Origin: Lewinellaceae bacterium
GTDB lineage: Bacteria > Bacteroidota > Bacteroidia > Chitinophagales > Saprospiraceae
Reading direction: 5' to 3'
DNA: 64,000 bases
NCBI GenBank assembly: GCA_020636355.1
Contig: JACJYB010000003.1
Coordinates: 1 to 64,000 of the forward strand
Shown here: positions 44,020 through 52,694 of the stretch, piece by piece
Layout: each line of letters starts with the position of its first letter
Position numbering within the stretch: the first letter of the stretch is position 1
Made by a program: the position numbers and the translations under genes
Notes under the pieces: model-generated
What the model was told of the DNA's origin: nothing
Seen by the model: only the letters and a program-made list of their open reading frames with translations
The model's database searches: none

Positions 44020-45036
44020 TTAATCAAATAATCCCTCGTAAGAAGAACCTTTTGCACCACGTGATTGCTTCACCCGCTCTGCCGGATCGCCTAGCTCGAG
44101 CGTCTCTTTGCCAGTTTTGCCATCCATGAGTAATAACGATGACTCATGCTCATATTTCTCAAGCATTTTTAAGCCTTCCTCTTCAAAAACACCGTTTTGC
44201 AGGTCGATGGAATCCATAAATTTGGAGGACATCTCCATGAAGCGTTCCATTTCTCCAACCTTGTTGGCGACATCGTCCGCGATGGACTCAAGCGCCTGAT
44301 CAAACATAGCACGTTTGTCTTTGTCGCCTGAAAGGATGGACATGGCCGATTTCATTGCAGAATGAGATGCCCTGATCGCTTTACGCTCTTGCTCCTTGAC
44401 TTTGACCTGGTCTTTGGTATCTTCCAGCAAGATCTCTGAGTTGGAATACATCCTGGTCAGGACACGGTAAAGGATGTCCATTTTGCTCAGCAACGTCTGG
44501 TATTTTTCATTCGAATCCTGCAGACGAGCCGCTTTGCGTGAGGATAGGAGCATGTTCTTTTCGTCACCCAGCTCTTTGGCTTTTTTGGCTATGACCAGAT
44601 TCTTCTCAATCTCCTGGTTATTTTCATCCATAACCGTCTTCAGTTTCCGCATCTGACCTTTCAGGTTTCCAATCTGAGTTCCCATTTTAGCCAAATTATC
44701 CTCTAGGTCACTGACATAATTTTTGAGAATGCCGATAGGGTCGATGGTAACAAACCAGGAGGTGACCCAGCGCATGACACTTTTATACATATAACTCACC
44801 AGTGTGCGCATCTTCGGATCCAGCACCATGTAAATCAGAGCTCCGAGGGCCAATAGAATTATCGCCAGTCCCAGCACATTGCTGGCGAAGGCAATGATAG
44901 CGGATAAGTTGGTCACGATTAAATAGCCAGCTACTCCCAGAATTCCAAGCAGGAATAGAGTACCAGTCACCCCTTCCGGCCTTTTCCAGAAGGATTTGGG
45001 TTTCATATCGGGTGCGTTAAAAGCAGTGTCTGCCAT
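44020..45036 (-). CDS. PspA-like coiled-coil protein with two N-terminal membrane segments
   Basis: 338 residues. Membrane segments at about 24-44 and 50-73 (GTLFLLGILGVAGYLIVTNL, then VLGLAIILLALGALIYMVLD). A long coiled coil (105-270) carries the look of PspA/IM30 (YVSDLEDNLAKMGTQIGNLK, then ARLQDSNEKYQTLLSKMDIL). The tail is acidic and Gly/Ser rich (KQSRGAKGSSYEGLFD). PspA proteins guard membrane integrity; fusion to two membrane helices is unusual. It is 33 bases after a coiled-coil gene on the same strand. Confidence 0.75.
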   Translation of the reverse strand: MADTAFNAPDMKPKSFWKRPEGVTGTLFLLGILGVAGYLIVTNLSAIIAFASNVLGLAIILLALGALIYMVLDPKMRTLVSYMYKSVMRWVTSWFVTIDPIGILKNYVSDLEDNLAKMGTQIGNLKGQMRKLKTVMDENNQEIEKNLVIAKKAKELGDEKNMLLSSRKAARLQDSNEKYQTLLSKMDILYRVLTRMYSNSEILLEDTKDQVKVKEQERKAIRASHSAMKSAMSILSGDKDKRAMFDQALESIADDVANKVGEMERFMEMSSKFMDSIDLQNGVFEEEGLKMLEKYEHESSLLLMDGKTGKETLELGDPAERVKQSRGAKGSSYEGLFD

Positions 45037-45069
45037 ATTTCTTGTATTTGAAAGGTATCGAATGAAAAG

Positions 45070-45621
45070 TTATAAATACTTTTTTATTAATTCAACATCA
45101 TGGCTGATCGAGTCCAGGAAATGCTGATAGGCATGATTAAATCGTTCTTTGGTTTGCTCAATCTTTTCTTTTGATTCGGCGATCTCGGATTCAGCATTTT
45201 CCATCTGGTTGCGGAATTCCACAATTTGCTTCTGAAGGTCTTCGATTTTCTTCTGGTACTCATTGATCTTTGCTTCCAGGAATTCGCGCTCATCCCGGCG
45301 AGAATCCACCTTCTGATGCAGCTGCTTTTTTAATGCAGCGTCAAATTGTTTCTCCTCGCGATGCAGGACATTCTGATAATGCTCTGCGGTCTGCAATAAT
45401 TTCTCTTTGGTTAAACCCATCGTCGCCGCAGTCGTGAAGGCGGACCGAACAGCCATTTCTTCAACCATCCCCATGGCTAAAAGTTGCTGATAGCTTTGCT
45501 TAAACTTGAGATAATCAAATCCCTGCAGGCTGTTACTGCTCAATGCTCCGGCCAGAGACTGGGCACTGCGCTCATCCATGAGGCCTTGCTGGTCAAAGAG
45601 CTGATAGAGTGCTTGTTGCAT
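45070..45621 (-). CDS. Hypothetical coiled-coil protein
   Basis: 183 residues. The first 85 residues form a helical domain (LYQLFDQQGLMDERSAQSLA, then KFKQSYQQLLAMGMVEEMAV). The rest is a continuous coiled coil (EAKINEYQKKIEDLQKQIVE, then ENAESEIAESKEKIEQTKER). No leader, no membrane segment. It probably partners the PspA-like membrane protein encoded just downstream. Confidence 0.75.
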   Translation of the reverse strand: MQQALYQLFDQQGLMDERSAQSLAGALSSNSLQGFDYLKFKQSYQQLLAMGMVEEMAVRSAFTTAATMGLTKEKLLQTAEHYQNVLHREEKQFDAALKKQLHQKVDSRRDEREFLEAKINEYQKKIEDLQKQIVEFRNQMENAESEIAESKEKIEQTKERFNHAYQHFLDSISHDVELIKKYL

Positions 45622-45701
45622 GATATTAATTTGACGCGCAAGATAGGGGAGATGTTACCCAGAACCGAAGAGAATTACGCTTAATTCTAGCAAATAATCT
45701 A

Positions 45702-46979
45702 CTAATCCTCATTTTCGTCCTCCTCCAGGCTGAATACATCCTGATCATGTATCGGTAGCTCCAGTTGTCTCACATTGGGGATCGACTGGCCGGCGATACC
45801 TTTGATATCTCCATACATCTCGGTGGTATTGATCAGAACTTTTTGGATTTGCTTCTCACGCTGTTTCCACAGCCTTAGCATCGCATTCTTTTCTTTTTGG
45901 AGATCTTCATGCATCTGGGTAAAGCCGTCCACGATGCTCTCCATCTTCATTTTAAATTCATTGCTGGTGAGGTAATCGTACAACATGACCATTTTATCCC
46001 CTTTGTTCTTTTGATGGTCAGCTACTTCATTGATTTTGATCAGGGTCTGCCTCAGGATGTAGGACAAGCTCTTGAATTCGTCAAAGGTGCAGATCCATAC
46101 GCCGGACCGCTCCCCAAGGCGCTCCATATCCCGCGGCAATGTCTGAGTCACCAGAATACCTACATCCGCGTTGCTTTGGATCATATCCGATTTAAATTTC
46201 TCGAGCCAACCGCCTTGAAACTCCTTGGTTCGCTTGCTTTCGTAATAAATGGTTCCGGCATTTTTCTGCTGGCGCGTATGGACAATCTGCAAACAATCAG
46301 CTCCACGAGCTCCTTTTTTGATTTCAACGATCTCATCCAATGGAAATTGCAAACGAAGCCATTCCTCAATGGCTGTTTCCTGAACTTCACCCTGAAGCTG
46401 CATGGAACCCTGGTCAGCCTTTCTTTGCATTTCCTGGATCAACCGGCGTTGATCTTCCAGTTGCTTATCCTTTTCCCGGATCTTAAGTTCCATTTCTTCG
46501 GAGATTCGCTTGCTCAGGGCAACCTCCAAATCCCGCTGACGTTCATGCAGCTGTTTCTCGTACTCGAGCTCGATCTCCTTACGCTGCAATTCCATCCTCC
46601 GCTTCATTTGCTCCAACTCAATTTCCTTGCCACGAAGCTGATGGACCTGATGCATCAAGGCCTGCAATTCTTCTGTCTGCGATTTAACCTGGGATTCATA
46701 AAGTAAGTGGACCTCCTGCTTCATCTGATCGCGGATCACCACTTTTTCTTTTTCCAGCCGTTCCCGGAACAGATCATTCAGTTGCTTTTTCTTGGCTTCG
46801 AAAGCTTCTTCCTGCTGCTCCAATTCCTTAGCGCGTTGCGCATGGGCAGCTTCCAATTTTAAGCGATGTTGCTTGATTTCGAGCTTTACCTGTTCATTCA
46901 ACTGATGGGCCAGGGCTTCTTCGATCTTGATGACTTCACCACAATGTGGGCATATGATTTGCTGAACCGGTGTGTGCAT
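45702..46979 (-). CDS. DUF2130 protein with zinc ribbon, coiled coil and PD-(D/E)XK-like core
   Basis: 425 residues from ATG at 46979; the frame is open 14 codons further but the -7 box at 46985-46992 lies there. CPHCG at 10-14 is half of a zinc ribbon. A charged coiled coil spans 25-190. The DUF2130 core (about 195-345) has Asp228 in GARGADCLQIV and Glu247-Ser-Lys249 in TIYYESKRTKEF, which fits the metal-binding D...ExK of restriction-type nucleases. The C-terminal helix has MYGDIKGIAGQSIPNV. Function is unknown; a DNA-acting role is inferred. Confidence 0.82.
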   Translation of the reverse strand: MHTPVQQIICPHCGEVIKIEEALAHQLNEQVKLEIKQHRLKLEAAHAQRAKELEQQEEAFEAKKKQLNDLFRERLEKEKVVIRDQMKQEVHLLYESQVKSQTEELQALMHQVHQLRGKEIELEQMKRRMELQRKEIELEYEKQLHERQRDLEVALSKRISEEMELKIREKDKQLEDQRRLIQEMQRKADQGSMQLQGEVQETAIEEWLRLQFPLDEIVEIKKGARGADCLQIVHTRQQKNAGTIYYESKRTKEFQGGWLEKFKSDMIQSNADVGILVTQTLPRDMERLGERSGVWICTFDEFKSLSYILRQTLIKINEVADHQKNKGDKMVMLYDYLTSNEFKMKMESIVDGFTQMHEDLQKEKNAMLRLWKQREKQIQKVLINTTEMYGDIKGIAGQSIPNVRQLELPIHDQDVFSLEEDENED

Positions 46980-46984
46980 ACCTG

Positions 46985-46992
46985 CAAATATA
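46985..46992 (-). promoter_or_regulatory. -7 promoter box immediately before the DUF2130 gene
   Basis: On the minus strand TATATTTG matches TAnnTTTG exactly and is followed by CAGG and the ATG at 46979. Its end is only 5 bases from the ATG, so the transcript may be leaderless. The -33 box is not clear. Confidence 0.35.
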
Positions 46993-47078
46993 GCAATCTG
47001 GTAATATATAAATATTTTCAATGTGAGATAACGTCAAACTCGTCCGGTGAGTCCGGCCGGGAGGGTAGGGTATCCCTT

Positions 47079-47786
47079 TCAGGAAGACGTTCCGCCGTCT
47101 CCGGTCAGACGTCTGGAGGCCAAGATGACAAGCGTGGAGAATCCCAGCAGCACACCAATGAGTATCCATTGCAATACCGGATAGTCCCGTGGATATCCCC
47201 AGATCACAATGGCCGCTGAAATGAGACCGGAAAGAGTGAGAACCCAGGCCAGCCTTCTAAACCCGAGCATCCTGGATGGGTAGGCATATTTTAATGGAAT
47301 AAAGTGGAGAATACCGAATACTACAATCAGGATAAAATTGGTAACCGCTGAAAAATGAAATACAAATAACAGGTAAAAGGCGACCAGATTCCACAGGACC
47401 GGAAAGCCAACGAAATAATAATCTGAACTTACCATGCCTTCTTTTGCGTAATAAAGGATCGAACTGAGCAAGATGATGCACGTTCCAACCCAGCGCACGG
47501 CATCGGGCAGCAAATCACTCACGTAAAAGAAATAAGCCGGCAGGAAAGCATAGCTGATAAAATCGATCAAATGGTCCATAATCTTACCATGGATCATCGG
47601 CAGGACTTCAGTCACCCGGGCTGCCCGGGCCATCATCCCATCAAAACCATCGACAATCAAAGCAATGAACAACCAGATGAATGCCATTCGAAAATCAGAA
47701 CGGCTTAAAGCGATCAAGCTTAAAAAACAGAGGATCAAACCCGATGCGGTAAATACGTGAACTGCCCACGCGAGAAGTTTTCTCAT
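47079..47786 (-). CDS. pcs: Phosphatidylcholine synthase (CDP-alcohol phosphatidyltransferase)
   Basis: 235 residues with about eight membrane segments. The CDP-alcohol motif is D46-x2-D49-G-x2-A-R, then G67-x3-D71-x3-D75. The 12-residue gap between A-R and G, and IMDHLIDFISYAFLPAYF after it, are typical of bacterial Pcs and not of PgsA or PssA. Pcs condenses CDP-diacylglycerol with free choline to phosphatidylcholine and CMP. It is divergent, with only 35 bases between starts, from a choline-transporter-like symporter, which supports choline as substrate. Confidence 0.85.
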   Translation of the reverse strand: MRKLLAWAVHVFTASGLILCFLSLIALSRSDFRMAFIWLFIALIVDGFDGMMARAARVTEVLPMIHGKIMDHLIDFISYAFLPAYFFYVSDLLPDAVRWVGTCIILLSSILYYAKEGMVSSDYYFVGFPVLWNLVAFYLLFVFHFSAVTNFILIVVFGILHFIPLKYAYPSRMLGFRRLAWVLTLSGLISAAIVIWGYPRDYPVLQWILIGVLLGFSTLVILASRRLTGDGGTSS

Positions 47787-47821
47787 CCGGTGAAATTAAA
47801 AAATAAAGCTATTTTCGGCGG

Positions 47822-49273
47822 ATGTCCGTTTTGCAGATCTCCATTATTCTCAGTTTTATACTGCTCATTTTATTCATAGGAATATGGGCAGCGCGCAAGA
47901 ATCCCGGACAGGGAGACTTGATCCTCAGCAACCGTCAATTGCCCCTGTGGCTTGCACTGTTCACCATGAGCGCAACCTGGATAGGCGGAGGATACATTAA
48001 TGGGACTGCCGAATATACTGCATCAGCTGGCCTGGTATGGGTACAGGCTCCCTGGTGCTATGCCCTCAGCCTGATCATCGGAGGCGTATTTTATGCACGT
48101 CCAATGCGACGTAAAGCATATCAGACCATGCTCGATCCCCTGGAGGAGCGCTTTGGTCAAAGAGTGACCGGGGTATTATTCATTCCGGCTCTTCTCGGGG
48201 AAGTCTGCTGGGCAGCAGCTATTCTGACTGCCTTAGGCACCACCTTTTCGGTTATCCTGGATTTGCCATACAACCAAGCCATGATTGCTTCAGGCATCCT
48301 GGTCCTGGTATATACCAGCCTGGGCGGCTTATGGTCGGTAGCCGTTACCGATCTTGTTCAACTGATCTTTATTCTGGGAGGCCTGATTCTGGTATTGCCT
48401 TTTGCATTCCATCAGGCAGGTGGCTTTGCGAATGTGGATCAGCGCTACCTGCAAAACCTTGGGTCAGCAGCGAAGTTTTTACCGTCCCGAGCTAACGTTG
48501 GACCGTTGATCGGTTATTGGCTGGATAGCGGTCTCTTACTGATCTTCGGCGGTATTCCCTGGCAGGTCTATTTTCAACGTGTATTGGCGGCTAAAAATGA
48601 AGAAGTAGCCATGCGTCTCTCGATCGGGGCCGGATTCGTTTGCCTTCTGGCTGCCATTCCGGCGATATTGATTGGTATGATCGCAAACACGACCGATTGG
48701 ACGGTCTTTGGTATTCAATTTGACAATCCTTCGTTAAGTCTTCCGCTGGTGATCCGTTACTTGACCCCCGGATGGGTAGCAGTAGTAGGGTTAGGAGCCA
48801 TACTGGCAGCAGTAACCTCATCCATGGACTCTTCCATGCTATCCGCTTCATCCATGTTTTCGTGGAATATCCTTAAACCCCTATCACGCAGACCCGTATC
48901 CATCAATAAATCCGTACGGATCTCCATCTGGGTCATCGGGCTGGTCACCGTTTTCATTGCCCTGAAAGTTGATAGCATTTATGCCTTGTGGTTCCTTTGT
49001 AGTGATCTGGTGTACTGTTTGCTATTTCCAGCCTTAACACTTGCCTTATTTGACCTTAAGACGCACCGGCAAGGAATTATTGCAGGATTAATTGTCGCAT
49101 TGGTTATCCGGTCCAGCGGGGGAGAACCCCTCTTGCATATTGCTCCCTGGTTTCCTTACAACCAATCCGCAGAGGGGATTATCCTTCTGCCGTTCAAGAC
49201 AATGGCAATGCTGGCAAACTTTCTGGTGGCTATGTCGTTTTCACGCTGGTTCCTGAAGCCAAAAACCGCGTAG
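47822..49273 (+). CDS. Sodium:choline symporter-like protein, CHT1/SLC5A7-type
   Basis: 483 residues, SSS family, about 13 membrane segments. Several blocks are nearly those of animal CHT1: SATWIGGGYINGTAEYTASA at about 50-69, YARPMRRKAYQTMLDPLEER, then GVLFIPALLGEVCWAAAILT, LIFGGIPWQVYFQRVLAAKN, AAIPAILIGMIANTTDWTVF, and SSMDSSMLSASSMFSWNILK. The tail also agrees (SSGGEPLLHIAPWFPY and LPFKTMAMLANFLV). CHT1 is the high-affinity sodium- and chloride-dependent choline transporter of cholinergic neurons. The divergent neighbour pcs consumes choline, so choline uptake is a strong inference. The short protein lacks the cytoplasmic tail of CHT1. Confidence 0.88.
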   Translation: MSVLQISIILSFILLILFIGIWAARKNPGQGDLILSNRQLPLWLALFTMSATWIGGGYINGTAEYTASAGLVWVQAPWCYALSLIIGGVFYARPMRRKAYQTMLDPLEERFGQRVTGVLFIPALLGEVCWAAAILTALGTTFSVILDLPYNQAMIASGILVLVYTSLGGLWSVAVTDLVQLIFILGGLILVLPFAFHQAGGFANVDQRYLQNLGSAAKFLPSRANVGPLIGYWLDSGLLLIFGGIPWQVYFQRVLAAKNEEVAMRLSIGAGFVCLLAAIPAILIGMIANTTDWTVFGIQFDNPSLSLPLVIRYLTPGWVAVVGLGAILAAVTSSMDSSMLSASSMFSWNILKPLSRRPVSINKSVRISIWVIGLVTVFIALKVDSIYALWFLCSDLVYCLLFPALTLALFDLKTHRQGIIAGLIVALVIRSSGGEPLLHIAPWFPYNQSAEGIILLPFKTMAMLANFLVAMSFSRWFLKPKTA

Positions 49274-49310
49274 TCGAACTCAAATAACCTAGGATTCCAC
49301 TGGATGGGAA

Positions 49311-50267
49311 TTAGTCTTCCTTTTTGGGTTGATCATCTTCATCAAGGATGGCATCGTCAATGATTTCATCACCATCGCCATCGTTATCTTCAAAACCTTT
49401 AACGTTACCTTCCTTTGCTTTTTTCAGATCCTCCTCGGAAAGGGGCTTCAACTCCAGCTTTTCTTCCTTCATGGAATAGTTCCCCTCGGCAAACTTTTCC
49501 GCTTTGGAAAAGAAATCATCTTTGTCTTTGAGCAAAGAACCTTGTTTATTTAAACTTTCGGTAATCGGGGTATCCGCATAACGGTCTCCGGCATTGCCTG
49601 ACACAGCATCTTTCAGTTTTTTATCAACGTCTTTCAGCTTATCACTAATGGAGTCCACTGTTTCCTGCGGGTTATCCAGCGCATGTTTTGCCTTTTCTAC
49701 CAGGTCTTTACCTTTGGAAATTACTTTTTCACCCACATTTTCAGCAACATCGCCAAATTTATCGAGGGCCTCACCCCCTTTGTCCCAGGCCTTTTCACTG
49801 AGCTCTTCTGCTTTATCCAGCAGGGTAGAACCCGCCGCCATCGCCTTCTTCCCTACATCCGAAGCCATATCTTTTGCTTTGTCCATCATTCCTGCGCTCT
49901 TGTCAGCAAGTTGATCCCCTGCCTGCTCAACCGAATCCGCGACAGGCTCGCTCTTTTCTTCCATCCGATCGCCAAACGCTTCGGCTTTGTCTTTCACATC
50001 TTCCCAAACTTCCTTTCCTTTTGTAGTCACTTTCTCGCCAATATCTTCGGCTAGGTCACCGATCTTGTTAAATGCTTTCTTCAGTTTTTCATCCACCTGA
50101 TCATACCCATCGGATGCTATTTTCTTGCCTTTATCCCAGGCATCACCAGCTTTATCGGCAAGGTCTTCCTTAAACTCCTTGCCCGCATCGACAGCTTTTT
50201 CGGCTGCATGTTTCGCTACGGCTTTATTTGCCCAAAGCAGTTTTTTGATATCGCTTAAAAATCCCAT
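49311..50267 (-). CDS. LEA-like, internally duplicated amphipathic helical protein
   Basis: 318 residues, very rich in Lys, Asp, Glu and Ala. There is an internal repeat: KIGDLAEDIGEKVTTKGKEV at 68-87 and KFGDVAENVGEKVISKGKDL at 170-189, each followed by charged helix (102-residue period). AWDKG also recurs at 43 and 160. The C-terminal 60 residues are acidic and disordered with DNDGDGDE. The pattern resembles LEA group 3 or apolipoprotein-like helices that fold on membranes on drying or salt stress (family knowledge). The start MGFLSDIKKLLWANK may attach it to membrane. Confidence 0.72.
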   Translation of the reverse strand: MGFLSDIKKLLWANKAVAKHAAEKAVDAGKEFKEDLADKAGDAWDKGKKIASDGYDQVDEKLKKAFNKIGDLAEDIGEKVTTKGKEVWEDVKDKAEAFGDRMEEKSEPVADSVEQAGDQLADKSAGMMDKAKDMASDVGKKAMAAGSTLLDKAEELSEKAWDKGGEALDKFGDVAENVGEKVISKGKDLVEKAKHALDNPQETVDSISDKLKDVDKKLKDAVSGNAGDRYADTPITESLNKQGSLLKDKDDFFSKAEKFAEGNYSMKEEKLELKPLSEEDLKKAKEGNVKGFEDNDGDGDEIIDDAILDEDDQPKKED

Positions 50268-50431
50268 GTTTCGATGTTTTAGATGATTAGATATTAAAGA
50301 TCGGCTAAATAACAGGATTACACAATGCTACAAACGTTATTCCGCTGAATACGGTTGATTAAACGACGATGCCAGGTAATTCGTCCTATAAAGAGGTTAC
50401 GTTGTATCTTGTTTGGCAAAACGAATAAGCA

Positions 50432-51400
50432 ATGTTGGCGGCTGTACTTCATGGAATGAATCAGGAAATAAGCCTGGAAGAGCGTCCTTCTTTAATCCCA
50501 GCTCCGGATCACACCGTCGTTAGCGTCCAATTTGCAGCAATGAATCACCGGGACCTATGGATTCAAAAAGGGCAGTATGCCGGTCTAAAATATCCCATCA
50601 TACTTGGTTCGGATGGCATGGGTACGGTAGAAGGGAAGCAAGTAATCATTCTACCCGGAATGGATTGGGGCGACCACGAAGCGTATCAGTCCCGAACTTA
50701 CCGAATTCTGGGTCTGCCTGATGATGGTACCTTTGCTGAGGAGGTATTGGTTCCCACCGAAAATCTATTTCCCAAACCGGATCACCTGAGTGACGAAGAG
50801 GCAGCTGCATTACCCCTCGCCGGCTTAACAGCCTACCGGGCAACGTTCGTTAAGGCTCAGGTTCAGCCTGGAGAATCGGTGTTGATTACCGGTATCGGTG
50901 GAGGTGTGGCAACCCTTGCCATGCAAATGGCCCTGGCCGCTGGTGCAAATGTCTACGTCACTTCCGGTTCTTCGGAAAAAATAGAACAGGCCATGCGTAT
51001 GGGTGCTCAAGGCGGGGTTAATTACCAGGATGAGTCCTGGCCTCAAGCACTAAAAAAAATGAGCGGTGGTATTCATAAAATCGTAGATGGTGCTGCTGGA
51101 CGCAGCCTCGGGCTTGCGATCGAATGCCTGTTGCCGGGAGGGATAGCCGTCAACTACGGCGGCACGACCGGGCCTATTGAAATTATTCCTCAGCGACTCT
51201 TCTGGAATCAAGTCACCCTTAAGGGCACAACCATGGGCTCTAAAAGCGACTTTGCCGCGATGCTCGCATTCGTAGGCAAACACAAGATCCATCCGGTGAT
51301 TGCGGGGGTATTTCCTCTGGATAAAATCAATGAAGCATTTGCTTTCCTAAAAAGCACTGCCCAGTTTGGCAAAGTGGTTCTAGCTATTCCCTCCCTATGA
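50432..51400 (+). CDS. Zinc-independent medium-chain dehydrogenase (quinone-oxidoreductase-like)
   Basis: 322 residues. The N-terminal GroES-like domain has VQFAAMNHRDLWIQKGQYAG and ILGSDGMGTVEG without zinc ligands. The NADPH domain has LPLAGLTAYRATFVKAQVQP, then VLITGIGGGVATLAMQMALA. It probably reduces quinones or enals with NADPH. It is followed by a phosphodiesterase whose ATG overlaps its stop (ATGA). Confidence 0.88.
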   Translation: MLAAVLHGMNQEISLEERPSLIPAPDHTVVSVQFAAMNHRDLWIQKGQYAGLKYPIILGSDGMGTVEGKQVIILPGMDWGDHEAYQSRTYRILGLPDDGTFAEEVLVPTENLFPKPDHLSDEEAAALPLAGLTAYRATFVKAQVQPGESVLITGIGGGVATLAMQMALAAGANVYVTSGSSEKIEQAMRMGAQGGVNYQDESWPQALKKMSGGIHKIVDGAAGRSLGLAIECLLPGGIAVNYGGTTGPIEIIPQRLFWNQVTLKGTTMGSKSDFAAMLAFVGKHKIHPVIAGVFPLDKINEAFAFLKSTAQFGKVVLAIPSL

Positions 51401-51897
51401 AGATTGGATTGCTGTCCGACACACATGGATTTCTGGACCCTGATTTTTTCAACTTATTTGCAGCATGCGATGAGATTTGGCATGCCGGTGATATCGGGAC
51501 GATGGGCATCATCGACGCTTTGCAGGAATTTAAGCCACTACGTGCCGTTTATGGCAATATTGATGATCATCTGATTCGCCGGACTATACCGGAAGATTTA
51601 TTGTTCACCCTGGATGGGGTCAAGGTTTTCATGACGCATATAGCCGGCAAACCGGGGTCATACCAACAACGGGTACGGACGATTTGCCTTGAAGAAAAAC
51701 CTCAGGTGATCGTTTGCGGACATTCACACATCCTCCGCGTTGTCTATGTGGATCGATTTAAGCATCTTTACCTGAACCCCGGGGCATGCGGGCACCATGG
51801 TTTTCACCAGGTCCGGACTGCTTTGCGATTTGACATTCTTCATGGACGGGTCGAAAACATGGAAGTCATTGAGCTGGGTCAGCGGGGTAGAATGTAG
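51397..51897 (+). CDS. Calcineurin-like phosphodiesterase (YfcE/MJ0936 family)
   Basis: 166 residues. Metal ligands appear in order: KIGLLSDTHG (Asp8, His10), IWHAGDIG, VYGNIDD, FMTHIAG and VIVCGHSHI, plus LNPGACGHH near the end. Members hydrolyse phosphodiesters such as cyclic nucleotides in vitro. It overlaps the reductase gene by 4 bases and lies 20 bases before coaX. Confidence 0.9.
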   Translation: MKIGLLSDTHGFLDPDFFNLFAACDEIWHAGDIGTMGIIDALQEFKPLRAVYGNIDDHLIRRTIPEDLLFTLDGVKVFMTHIAGKPGSYQQRVRTICLEEKPQVIVCGHSHILRVVYVDRFKHLYLNPGACGHHGFHQVRTALRFDILHGRVENMEVIELGQRGRM

Positions 51898-51917
51898 TTA
51901 AAAAGGTCATATCGGGT

Positions 51918-52694
51918 ATGAACTTACTTGCAATTGACATCGGAAATTCAAACGTGGTTGTTGGACATTACCTCAACGGCCAATGGGCTAACCTGTGGCG
52001 GTTGCCCTCTCACGTCGAAGATCCTTTGCCCTATTTTGAGTGGCAGTTACAAAACCTGTTTCTGGAATCTGCTATCCGTACGGATCAGTTGGAGGCGGTA
52101 TTAGTAAGCAGTGTGGTTCCTGCCTTAACCCCTGTTTTTAAAGAAATAGCCTTTCAGATCAATGCAAGAGAGCCTCTGCTGATGGGACCGGTAATTTACC
52201 CTTTACTGAACTTAAGCATCGCCAGGCCCAATGAAATTGGAGCTGATCTGGTCTGTAACGCACTCGCAGCAGTCGAACGTTTTAATACGGATACAATAAT
52301 TGTTGACTTTGGCACGGCACTGACCCTCACTTCCGTGACCTCAAAGCGCGAAATTCTGGGTGTCTCCATTGCACCTGGGGTCAAGACAGCCATGAATGCT
52401 TTATTCAAAGCCACAGCCAAATTGCCTGAGGTCCCGGCGGTATGGCCACAATCCGTGATTGGGAAAGACACCATTCATGCCATTCAGAGCGGTGTCATGC
52501 GTGGTTATGTCGGCTTGATCCGTCATCTGGTAGCCGAAACAAGGACCGAGATGGGTCGCCCAGCCATTACCGTGGCTACCGGAGGATTAGCCCATACGAT
52601 GCAGGATTTAAAAGGATTTTTTGACCACGAGATACCTCAACTGACGCTCGATGGCTTGGTTTGCGCCTGGCGATTGGTCCGTAAGGTCTCCTAA
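51918..52694 (+). CDS. coaX: Type III pantothenate kinase
   Basis: 258 residues. The ASKHA-fold motifs are LLAIDIGNSNVVVGHY at the start, RPNEIGADLVCNALAAVE (GxDR-like region changed to GADL), DFGTALTLTSVTSKREILGV and VATGGLAHTMQDL. It phosphorylates pantothenate, the first step of coenzyme A synthesis, and uses monovalent cations. It ends 4 bases inside the convergent trans-sulfuration gene. Confidence 0.93.
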   Translation: MNLLAIDIGNSNVVVGHYLNGQWANLWRLPSHVEDPLPYFEWQLQNLFLESAIRTDQLEAVLVSSVVPALTPVFKEIAFQINAREPLLMGPVIYPLLNLSIARPNEIGADLVCNALAAVERFNTDTIIVDFGTALTLTSVTSKREILGVSIAPGVKTAMNALFKATAKLPEVPAVWPQSVIGKDTIHAIQSGVMRGYVGLIRHLVAETRTEMGRPAITVATGGLAHTMQDLKGFFDHEIPQLTLDGLVCAWRLVRKVS

